From contig CAZNYN010000061.1 in the NCBI GenBank assembly GCA_964577295.1, positions 1-9,254 on the forward strand: DNA of 9,254 nt. The letters run 5' to 3'. This document shows positions 1-6,169 of the stretch, piece by piece; position 1 is the first letter of the stretch; the number at the start of each line of letters is the position of its first letter. The notes beneath the pieces were generated by a model. It was not told the origin of the DNA. It searched no databases and was given only the letters and a program-made list of their open reading frames with translations. This stretch comes from CAZNYN01 sp964577295 (GTDB lineage: Bacteria; Synergistota; Synergistia; Synergistales; Synergistaceae). The position numbers were made by a program, and so were the translations under genes.

Positions 1-102
1 TTGATGATTTACAAAATTACTTTACATCTCACAATAAATTCTGTCAAGCAATATTATTTTCCATTTAGCGGAATATATTTTAACATCGTGGAAATATTTT
101 GC

Positions 103-131
103 TTGACATTTTGCTGAAAAATAGCTATCTT
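103..131 (+). promoter_or_regulatory. Predicted sigma-70-type promoter for the TIM-barrel gene
   Basis: A perfect TTGACA -35 box (103-108) is followed after a 17-base spacer by TATCTT (126-131), a 4/6 match to the -10 consensus. It is the best promoter in the 196-base AT-rich leader and points at the gene starting at 197. Transcription would begin near 138, leaving a leader of about 60 bases that contains the candidate operator at 153-169. The call rests on sequence only. Confidence 0.65.
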
Positions 132-152
132 TATGGCGTTAAACGGATTTGT

Positions 153-169
153 TTTTCATGTAACGGAAA
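153..169 (-). promoter_or_regulatory. Candidate operator, copy upstream of the TIM-barrel gene
   Basis: Read on the minus strand this is TTTCCGTTACATGAAAA. It matches the site at 1221-1237 at 14 of 17 positions; only the three central bases differ. The element is a partial inverted repeat (TTT.C.T...A.G.AAA). It lies about 20 bases downstream of the -10 box and ends 12 bases before the ribosome binding site at 181-187, a position suited to repression by blocking polymerase. Weaker matches to the same pattern occur at 58-74 (11 of 14 defined positions, minus strand) and 104-120 (10 of 14, overlapping the -35 box). The regulator is not in the window; an IclR-type repressor is one possibility but unproven. 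Confidence 0.5.
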
Positions 170-196
170 AGACAGATTTTAGGAGGTATCTCAGTA

Positions 197-1024
197 ATGA
201 GTCATAAGTTCTCACTTGCACACCTCACAGTTTTAGGCTGGAGCCCGGCAGAAATGGCCTACAACGCATCTCTTATAGGCTATGACTTCATCAGTATAAG
301 AAATATCAATATGGGAGTAAAGGGAGAAAGGGACTTCTCCATTCCCGTAGGCTCTCCGCGCTGGAAATCATTAAAGGAAGCTCTTGAAATTACAGGCATA
401 GCCATAAACGACATAGAGCTGGCGCGCGTTGCGGACGGAGTGGACGTATCCTCATACGAAGAGGCTTTTGAAGCCGGCGCATCTTTGGGAGCGCGCAATG
501 TCATAAGCAGTATATGGACCGATGATAAAGATTTTTACTTGGAGCAGTTCGCAAAGCTGTGTGACTTGGCGGCAAAATATAATCTCTTTATAAATCTTGA
601 GTGGCCGTCATGGGCACCTGTAGGAACTTTGGCACAGGTGCGCGAGGTACTGGACAGCGTAAAGAGAGCCAATGCCGGAGTAATGCTTGACACTCTTCAC
701 GCGTCACGCTCATATACAACCTATGAGGAGATAAAAGCCATTCCGCACGAACAGATAAAAATGGCTCATATCTGCGACGGCCCTGCCGAAATTCCCGATA
801 AATCAGACAAGGAAGCTCTCATATTCACAGGCAGGGACGCAAGATACTATGTCGGAGAAGGAGCTATAGACATAGCCGGAATGGTTGCTCTGCTTCCGAA
901 AGAGACAGTGCTTTCAATAGAACTTCCGCACCTGGAAAGGGTCGCCGAATATGGATATACCGAACATGCGCGCCGCTGCCTTCTCTCTGCCAAAGAATAT
1001 TTAAAGAAGAACGGCATAGAATAA
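197..1024 (+). CDS. Sugar phosphate isomerase/epimerase-like TIM-barrel protein (AP-endonuclease family 2 fold)
   Basis: A 275-residue cytoplasmic protein, the usual length for the xylose-isomerase-like TIM-barrel superfamily. These enzymes are metal-dependent and include hydroxypyruvate isomerase, inositol-pathway IolE/IolI, epimerases and 3-dehydroshikimate dehydratases of the AsbF/QuiC kind. A complete set of likely metal ligands is visible at the ends of successive strands: Glu135 (INLEW), Asp165 (MLDTLHASR), His191 (MAHICDG) and Glu242 (SIELPH). The GEGAID segment at 220-225 is also typical. The start is supported by AGGAGGT at 181-187, nine bases before the ATG. It has its own promoter and is separated from the next gene by 248 bases, but both carry the same operator motif. 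The exact reaction cannot be assigned. Pairing with an AroE-like gene in the same cluster makes a dehydratase or isomerase acting on a polyhydroxylated (perhaps alicyclic) acid plausible; this is inference. Confidence 0.85.
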   Translation: MSHKFSLAHLTVLGWSPAEMAYNASLIGYDFISIRNINMGVKGERDFSIPVGSPRWKSLKEALEITGIAINDIELARVADGVDVSSYEEAFEAGASLGARNVISSIWTDDKDFYLEQFAKLCDLAAKYNLFINLEWPSWAPVGTLAQVREVLDSVKRANAGVMLDTLHASRSYTTYEEIKAIPHEQIKMAHICDGPAEIPDKSDKEALIFTGRDARYYVGEGAIDIAGMVALLPKETVLSIELPHLERVAEYGYTEHARRCLLSAKEYLKKNGIE

Positions 1025-1164
1025 ATACTTCTGTAAGACAACTTATCTTATTCATAAAGCAAAATAAATAATTAAATCAGCATAAGCCTTTGTTCATCTG
1101 AAAAGAAGGAAATATTATACAAAAAAATTTCACCACACGGAAAATAAATCTACTAAATGGTATC

Positions 1165-1193
1165 TTGACAAATTTGCAAAGAGAGATTATTGT
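1165..1193 (+). promoter_or_regulatory. Predicted sigma-70-type promoter for the ThDP-enzyme/TRAP operon
   Basis: TTGACA (1165-1170) is followed after 17 bases by TATTGT (1188-1193), a 4/6 match to the -10 consensus. TATAGT (1193-1198) is a better -10 match but at a poor 22-base spacing. The arrangement mirrors the promoter at 103-131: perfect -35 box, 17-base spacer, and operator motif just downstream. This is probably the main promoter for the long gene run to about 8490. Confidence 0.6.
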
Positions 1194-1220
1194 ATAGTTG
1201 TTTCCGTTATTTAGATTATA

Positions 1221-1237
1221 TTTCCGTTCTGTGAAAA
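1221..1237 (+). promoter_or_regulatory. Candidate operator, copy upstream of the ThDP-enzyme gene
   Basis: TTTCCGTTCTGTGAAAA, an imperfect inverted repeat, has the same 8-base left arm and 6-base right arm as the minus-strand site at 153-169. An identical left arm, TTTCCGTT, also stands at 1201-1208, exactly 20 bases earlier, suggesting two sites on one helix face. Both lie downstream of the -10 box. Function as a repressor site is inferred from recurrence and position. Confidence 0.5.
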
Positions 1238-1272
1238 CTGTTACTTAAAATTACCCCTTCGGAGGTGCAGTA

Positions 1273-3099
1273 ATGCAAAAAGATTTAGTAGCATTTCAGC
1301 TAGTTAAGTTTCTTGAAGCACGCGGAGTAGAGAAGATTTTCGGACTTTGCGGCCATACCGTTATTGGTTTTCTCGACGCACTGAAGGACAGCAGCATTCA
1401 GTATATATCGGTACGGCACGAACAGATAGCCGCTCACGCTGCGGACGGCTACGCAAGAGGCAAAAACTGTAAGGTTCCCGGAGTTGTAATGACACATTTG
1501 GGCCCCGGGCTGACAAACGCCACAACAGGAGTTGCAGAAGCAGGTCTTAATTCCATTCCTATGGTTGTCATCGCAGGAGATGTCCCAACATGCTACTTCG
1601 GACGTCACCCGCACCAGGAAGTCAACATGCACGCAGACGCCAGCCAGTATGAAATATACCGCCCCTTTGTCAAAAGAGCGTGGCGCGTGGATCGCCCAGA
1701 GCTTCTTCCCGAAGTTATGGACAAAGCCTTCCGCCTTGCCGTAACGGGACGCCCCGGCCCTGTGCTTGTTTCCGTCCCTATGGATATTTTCTCTATGGAG
1801 ATAGACACTCGCTTCTTTGAAGCAAGAATGAACAATTTCCCCGAACTTCCCAAGCCCGGAATGGATGAAGCGACTGCCGAAGAGATAGCTACACTCCTTG
1901 CAGAGGCTAAGAACCCGGTTCTCTATCCCGGAGGAGGCGTAATTTCATCGGGCGGAGCAAAGGCTCTCACAGAGCTTGCGACACACCTTGAAATCCCTGT
2001 CCTTTACACTCTTATGGGTAAGGGTTCCATTCCCGACAATCATCCGATGGCAGTCGGAATGACAGGTTTCTGGGGCACAGAGTTCAACAACACAACCGCA
2101 ATGAACGCCGATGTGATGATGGCGATAGGCACGAGACTTTCCGAGGCAGATTCAAGCTCATGGTACATGGGCGAGACCTTTGACGTTCCGCCGACAAAGC
2201 TCATCCACATTGATATCAATCAGGAAGAGATCGGACGCAATTTTAATACAGTAATAGGCGCTATATGTGACGCTAAGGCAGCTCTTGAGGCAATACTGGC
2301 AGCCGCTAAAAAGAAGTACCCGTACGGTGTCAAACGCCCGGAAAAAACAGCGGCGATTGCTGCAGCCAAAGCAGCTTACAAGGAGACATTAGTTGCTGCT
2401 CAGAATTCGCCTCAGTTCCCGATGCGCCCGGAACGCATCCTGAAAGACCTGCGCGAGGCTCTGCCGAAAGACGGATACGTCGTTGCGGACGTGGGTTGGA
2501 ATAAGAACGGTGTAGGACAGCAGTTTGAAATTTACGAACCCGGCACTTTCGTAGCTCCCGGAGGACTTTGCACGATGGGCTACGGCCCCTCCGCCGCACT
2601 TGGCGTTAAAGTGGCGAACCCAGATAAGAAGGTTGTCGCCCTTATAGGAGACGGAGGCATGGGCACAAATGTTTCGCCCTTTGCCACAGGCGCTATGGAT
2701 AATGTTGCGGTTGTCTGGGTCGTAATGAACAACTGCGCATTCGGAACGATAGCCGGACTTGAGCGTCAGCACTACGACCACCAGTTCGGAACTCTCTTCA
2801 TGAAAGACGGAGAGCCTTACAGCCCGGATTTTGCCGCCATTGCAGAAGCATACGGCATAAAGGGCTACCAGATAACAAAAGCGGAGGACTTCAAACCCGC
2901 TCTCGAAGAAGCACTGGCATCAAACAAACCATGCGTAATAGATGTAAGGATGGAAAATGCGCCGGTCGTCACATGGGGCTGCTGGAACATAAACGACATC
3001 TACCGCAAGCGCGGCGAGGAGAAGCCATGGAGACAGTGGTCATGGGAAGAGACAGAACCCTGGTACATGGCGGAGCTCAGAGAACAGAAGAAAAAGTAA
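1273..3099 (+). CDS. Thiamine diphosphate-dependent enzyme, acetolactate synthase/2-oxoacid decarboxylase superfamily
   Basis: A 608-residue cytoplasmic protein with the three-domain plan of acetohydroxyacid synthase-like enzymes. The N-terminal pyrimidine-binding domain (about 1-175) carries the catalytic Glu50 in VRHEQIAAHAADGYAR. The central domain spans about 195-345, and the C-terminal diphosphate-binding domain (about 385-560) has the metal/ThDP motif GDG (459-461) to NN (486-487). Such enzymes decarboxylate 2-oxoacids or join or cleave C-C bonds through a ThDP carbanion. Glu50 argues against glyoxylate carboligase, which lacks this Glu. The N-terminus does not resemble sulfoacetaldehyde acetyltransferase (Xsc) or IolD as I know them. 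No acetolactate synthase small subunit is adjacent, so a biosynthetic role is unlikely. GGAGG (1261-1265) fixes the ATG. The tail beyond 560 is unusually Trp-rich. Its neighbours suggest that it supplies an aldehyde to the acylating dehydrogenase (inference). Confidence 0.85.
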   Translation: MQKDLVAFQLVKFLEARGVEKIFGLCGHTVIGFLDALKDSSIQYISVRHEQIAAHAADGYARGKNCKVPGVVMTHLGPGLTNATTGVAEAGLNSIPMVVIAGDVPTCYFGRHPHQEVNMHADASQYEIYRPFVKRAWRVDRPELLPEVMDKAFRLAVTGRPGPVLVSVPMDIFSMEIDTRFFEARMNNFPELPKPGMDEATAEEIATLLAEAKNPVLYPGGGVISSGGAKALTELATHLEIPVLYTLMGKGSIPDNHPMAVGMTGFWGTEFNNTTAMNADVMMAIGTRLSEADSSSWYMGETFDVPPTKLIHIDINQEEIGRNFNTVIGAICDAKAALEAILAAAKKKYPYGVKRPEKTAAIAAAKAAYKETLVAAQNSPQFPMRPERILKDLREALPKDGYVVADVGWNKNGVGQQFEIYEPGTFVAPGGLCTMGYGPSAALGVKVANPDKKVVALIGDGGMGTNVSPFATGAMDNVAVVWVVMNNCAFGTIAGLERQHYDHQFGTLFMKDGEPYSPDFAAIAEAYGIKGYQITKAEDFKPALEEALASNKPCVIDVRMENAPVVTWGCWNINDIYRKRGEEKPWRQWSWEETEPWYMAELREQKKK

Positions 3100-3163
3100 C
3101 AGCGGCAAAAGAGCAATCGTTCCAAATACAAATAAAATTATATAAATGATAGGAGTGTTTGTA

Positions 3164-4159
3164 ATGAAGAAAACAGCAATTCTTATGTCCGTAATATTTT
3201 GTTTTGTGGTTATCATGGCGGCAAGCGCAACAGCGGCTCCAAAGTATGAATTTTCGGTAGCTAATGACTCTACCGAGGATACTGTAACAGGGCTTATGAC
3301 CAAGAAGTTCAAAGAAGTTCTGGAAGCCAAGTCCAAAGGCGCGTTTAAGGTCAGCACCTTCCCCAACTCACAGCTCGGAAACGACAGAGAGCTTACCCAG
3401 AGCGCTCAGAACGGCGAACTCGCCTTTGTCGTTCAGACAACAGCACCCCAGGTCAACTTTGTCCCCAAGGCAGCTGTATTTGATCTCCCCAACCTCTTCC
3501 CCAACAAGAATGTGGCACGTAAAGCTCTCGATAAATTCCAGAAGGATATAGCGCCGGAATATGAAAAGGCTGGACTTGTAATGCTGGGCTTCGCAGATCA
3601 GGGTTTCCGTGTAACGAGCTCAAACAAGCCTATCACAAAGCTGGATGACTTTAAGGGACTGAAGCTCCGCACAATGGAGAACAAGTATCATGTTCAGTAT
3701 TGGAAGGCCCTCGGTGCCAACCCGACGCCCCTTCCTTTCAGCGAACTCTACCTTGCGCTCCAGCAGGGAACAGTAACAGGACAGGAAAATCCTTATGAAG
3801 TCATAGTTGCGACAAAGCTTTACGAAGTTCAGAAATATGTCATAGATACAAATCACCTTCTCCACTACATAACGATTATCATGAGCAAGCAGATTTACGA
3901 CTCACTCTCACCGGCTGACAAGAAGATCGTAACAGACGCGGCACGCGAAGTAATAGTCTGGGGACGCCAGCAGGCTGACAAGCGTCACGCCGACAGAGTC
4001 AACATTCTCAAAAAGAACGGTGTCAAGATAATAGAGCTTGACAGCAAAGTTCTCGGAGAAATGCAGGCTAAGGCAAAACCGGTTTATGACAATATTACAA
4101 AGGCTGTCGGCAATGATCTGGTCGACAAACTTCTCACAGCAATAAAAACTTCCAAATAA
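3164..4159 (+). CDS. dctP: TRAP transporter periplasmic substrate-binding protein (DctP family)
   Basis: A 331-residue secreted solute receptor that captures the substrate in the periplasm and hands it to the membrane pair encoded next. The chosen ATG has AGGAG at 3151-3155 with an 8-base gap; an ATG in the same frame 18 bases upstream would add MIGVFV before the signal peptide and would itself overlap the ribosome binding site region. Residues 1 to about 25 form a signal peptide: two Lys, a hydrophobic core, and a small-residue stretch ASATAA before PKYEF. Family hallmarks follow: LGNDREL (71-77), the KLRTMENK segment with Arg169 (the position that usually pairs with a substrate carboxylate), then LGANPTPLPFSELYLALQ and GQENP (206-210). 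An acidic organic substrate is therefore expected, but its identity is open. It follows the ThDP-enzyme gene by 64 bases with no clear promoter, so co-transcription is likely. Confidence 0.93.
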   Translation: MKKTAILMSVIFCFVVIMAASATAAPKYEFSVANDSTEDTVTGLMTKKFKEVLEAKSKGAFKVSTFPNSQLGNDRELTQSAQNGELAFVVQTTAPQVNFVPKAAVFDLPNLFPNKNVARKALDKFQKDIAPEYEKAGLVMLGFADQGFRVTSSNKPITKLDDFKGLKLRTMENKYHVQYWKALGANPTPLPFSELYLALQQGTVTGQENPYEVIVATKLYEVQKYVIDTNHLLHYITIIMSKQIYDSLSPADKKIVTDAAREVIVWGRQQADKRHADRVNILKKNGVKIIELDSKVLGEMQAKAKPVYDNITKAVGNDLVDKLLTAIKTSK

Positions 4160-4175
4160 CAACTCTTTCACATCA

Positions 4176-4225
4176 CGAAACAGGGGCGGAGCAGCCCTGT
4201 CCATGAGGACTCTCCGCCCATTTCG
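4176..4225 (+). other. Structured RNA spacer between dctP and dctQ
   Basis: The 122-base gap contains nested complementarity: CGAAA (4176-4180) with TTTCG (4221-4225), GGGCGGAG (4184-4191) with CTCCGCCC (4212-4219), and an inner GTCC/GGAC hairpin (4199-4202 with 4207-4210, loop ATGA). No T-run follows, so a simple terminator is unlikely. In other operons such stem-loops after a binding-protein gene protect the upstream mRNA and let the soluble receptor be made in excess over the permease. That role is an inference here. Confidence 0.6.
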
Positions 4226-4281
4226 CAAAACGGCATAAAGATAAATGTCACTCGTTTTATAACAGTGAAAGGAGAAACATT

Positions 4282-4773
4282 ATGAAAGTTCTTAGATGGC
4301 TGGATGAGCATTTTGAAGAAACCTGTATGTCCATACTGCTTTTCCTCATAACAGCGATAATAGCATACGGCGTTTTCATGCGCTACATACTTAACAATTC
4401 ACCCTCGTGGGCGGAAGAAATTACAAGATACTGCTTCATCTGGTCCGCCTTCCTAAGCATCAGCTTCTGTATCCGCAAAAATTCTTCAATCAGAATAGAC
4501 CTCCTGCTTACATCACTTCCCCCGGCGCTGCAAAAGGCAAACCTTATATTGGTCGATTTAATTTTAATCGCAGTAATGTCTTACTGGCTTAAAGGCGCAT
4601 TAGGAGTGACAGATATGCTTTTTCAGAGCGGACAGAGCAGCCCCGCGCTCTTAATCCCCATGTGGACTGTTTACGGAGCATCGATTGTCGGTTTCTCCCT
4701 TACAATTTTAAGATGCGTACAGCACCTGGTTCAGACCTTGCGCTGCTGTCCGATTAATGACGGAGGTAAATAA
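4282..4773 (+). CDS. dctQ: TRAP transporter small permease (DctQ family)
   Basis: A 163-residue integral membrane protein, standard length for the four-helix DctQ subunit (Pfam TRAP small permease). Hydrophobic segments lie near residues 14-37, 48-64, 87-108 and 122-144. The second is preceded by the family's conserved PSWAEEITRY stretch (41-50), with Trp43 and Glu45-Glu46. It stabilises or docks the large permease and links it to the binding protein. The start has GGAG at 4271-4274, seven bases ahead of the ATG. It is two bases from the large-permease gene, so the pair is translationally coupled or nearly so. The function is secure at family level; the substrate is unknown. Confidence 0.93.
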   Translation: MKVLRWLDEHFEETCMSILLFLITAIIAYGVFMRYILNNSPSWAEEITRYCFIWSAFLSISFCIRKNSSIRIDLLLTSLPPALQKANLILVDLILIAVMSYWLKGALGVTDMLFQSGQSSPALLIPMWTVYGASIVGFSLTILRCVQHLVQTLRCCPINDGGK

Positions 4774-4775
4774 TC

Positions 4776-6062
4776 ATGCTGGCTATGGTATTTTTGACAT
4801 TCGCAATATGTCTGGCTATCAGTCTGCCTATCGGCATAACTATGGGAATCTCCGCTATGATTCCTCATTTCATAAGCCCGACATTCCCGGCAAAAATAGA
4901 GTTTATCGTCCGTCAAATGGTCGGAGGCGTGGACTCGACACCTTTTCTTGCTGTACCACTCTTTGTCCTCTCGGGCGTAATAATGGCAAAAGGCGGAGTT
5001 TCGGAGAAGCTTTTCAATATGTTCTCCTATTTCGCCGGAGATAAAACCGGCGGACTTCCCTGCGCTGTCGTAATAACCTGCCTCTTCTACGGAGCTATAT
5101 CCGGTTCCGGCCCTGCGACGACAGCAGCCATAGGCGCAATGTCTATCCCCCTTCTCGTAAGCCTCGGCTATGACAGAGTTTTTGTAACAGCTCTTGTAGC
5201 AACGGCGGGAGGACTGGGAGTTATCATCCCTCCGAGCATTCCTTTCATCCTCTACGGACTTTCCTCAGGCGTTTCGGTCGGTTCGCTCTTTATCGCGGGA
5301 ATTCTTCCCGGCTGTCTCATCGGCTTTGCTCTCATGTGCTATGCATGGTACTACTGCAAGACAAGAGGAGAGGACAAAGAGAAGCTCGCCGCATATTGCC
5401 GAGAACTGCGTAAGGACGGGCTCTGGCACATATTCTCAAAAAGCTTCTGGGCTCTCATGACACCGGTAATAATCCTCGGAGGAATTTACGGAGGAGTTAC
5501 GACACCAACAGAAGCAGCCTGCATCTCCGTAGTATATGCACTCTTTGTCTGCTGCTTCGTTTACAGAACAATGGACTTCAAAGGCGTCGTGGATACTTTT
5601 AAAGAAGCTGTGACGACATACGCCCCTATTACATTTATTCTTGCCGGTGCAATGGCGTTCGGCAGAGTTCTTACCATAATGCAGGCCCCTCAGGCTGTGG
5701 CAATGGCTGTTACAAGCCTTGTGGAGTCCCAGGTCGGAGTTCTGATCGTCATTAACTTGCTCCTCCTTGTAGTCGGAATGCTTATTGACACCTCGCCCGC
5801 AATATTGATACTAACTCCCATTCTGCTTCCTCTCATACAAGAGGTCGGAGTTGACCCCACTCACTTCGGTATCATTATGGTTGTCAACCTTGCGATAGGA
5901 TTTGTAACACCTCCGATGGGAATCAACCTCTTTGTGGCAAGCTCTATGACAGGCATTTCCGTGCTTGCCATAGCAAAAAAAGCTTTCCCCTTTATCGTAG
6001 CGTTTCTGATTTCACTTGTTCTGATTACATTTATCCCAGCAATCAGCTTGGCACTGCTTTAA
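4776..6062 (+). CDS. dctM: TRAP transporter large permease (DctM family)
   Basis: A 428-residue, highly hydrophobic membrane protein of the usual DctM size with about 11-12 predicted membrane segments. It is the transport channel, driving uptake with an ion gradient (Na+ in the characterised systems). Signature stretches are clear: GAISGSGPATTAAIGAMSIP (106-125), GGLGVIIPPSIPFILYGLSS (145-164), and the second-half counterparts DTSPAILILTPILLPL and AIGFVTPPMGINLFV. GGAGG (4762-4766), inside the end of dctQ, serves as ribosome binding site nine bases before the ATG. The gene looks intact. With the two preceding genes it makes a complete TRAP system inserted between the cluster's enzymes. Confidence 0.95.
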   Translation: MLAMVFLTFAICLAISLPIGITMGISAMIPHFISPTFPAKIEFIVRQMVGGVDSTPFLAVPLFVLSGVIMAKGGVSEKLFNMFSYFAGDKTGGLPCAVVITCLFYGAISGSGPATTAAIGAMSIPLLVSLGYDRVFVTALVATAGGLGVIIPPSIPFILYGLSSGVSVGSLFIAGILPGCLIGFALMCYAWYYCKTRGEDKEKLAAYCRELRKDGLWHIFSKSFWALMTPVIILGGIYGGVTTPTEAACISVVYALFVCCFVYRTMDFKGVVDTFKEAVTTYAPITFILAGAMAFGRVLTIMQAPQAVAMAVTSLVESQVGVLIVINLLLLVVGMLIDTSPAILILTPILLPLIQEVGVDPTHFGIIMVVNLAIGFVTPPMGINLFVASSMTGISVLAIAKKAFPFIVAFLISLVLITFIPAISLALL

Positions 6063-6074
6063 ATAAGACGGACA

Positions 6075-6133
6075 GTACAAAACTAATAGCTTTATTCCGA
6101 ACTTTTTAAGGTTCGGTACAGATGTTTTGTACC
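6075..6133 (+). other. Inverted-repeat region between dctM and the aldehyde dehydrogenase gene
   Basis: The 107-base gap contains a 9-base perfect inverted repeat, GTACAAAAC (6075-6083) with GTTTTGTAC (6124-6132). It encloses a hairpin CCGAAC (6097-6102) / GTTCGG (6111-6116). An alternative stem, GGTACA (6115-6120) with TGTACC (6128-6133), uses the same right arm, so the structures exclude one another. There is no T-run after either. It may be an RNA processing, stability or attenuation element, or a protein-binding palindrome; the sequence alone does not decide. Confidence 0.5.
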
Positions 6134-6169
6134 CTAAATTAATAACATACACTAAAAGGAGCTGTAATT

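Larger units (their letters stand above)
1025..1272. other. Intergenic regulatory region of 248 bases
   Basis: This AT-rich spacer has no credible coding sequence. It holds a weak inverted repeat, TAAGA (1034-1038) with TCTTA (1046-1050), shortly after the stop codon of the TIM-barrel gene; it is too weak to call a terminator. Further along are a promoter (1165-1193), two TTTCCGTT half-sites 20 bases apart (1201 and 1221), and the ribosome binding site GGAGGTG (1261-1267) of the next gene. Confidence 0.7.

Noticed and set aside
1300..2781. Several open frames of 80-130 codons on the minus strand inside the ThDP-enzyme gene
   Set aside because: They are shadows of a clearly conserved gene, with no ribosome binding sites and no recognisable motifs.
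1273..3099. Identification as Xsc (sulfoacetaldehyde acetyltransferase), tempting next to a SauS-like gene
   Set aside because: The N-terminal and ThDP-domain sequence patterns do not match Xsc as I know it, and no phosphotransacetylase gene is nearby.
197..3099. Reading the first two genes as hydroxypyruvate isomerase plus glyoxylate carboligase
   Set aside because: The ThDP enzyme keeps the catalytic Glu50 that glyoxylate carboligase lacks, and no tartronate semialdehyde reductase is present.
3146..3163. Earlier in-frame ATG for dctP
   Set aside because: It would place MIGVFV before a normal signal peptide; AGGAG at 3151-3155 correctly serves the ATG at 3164.
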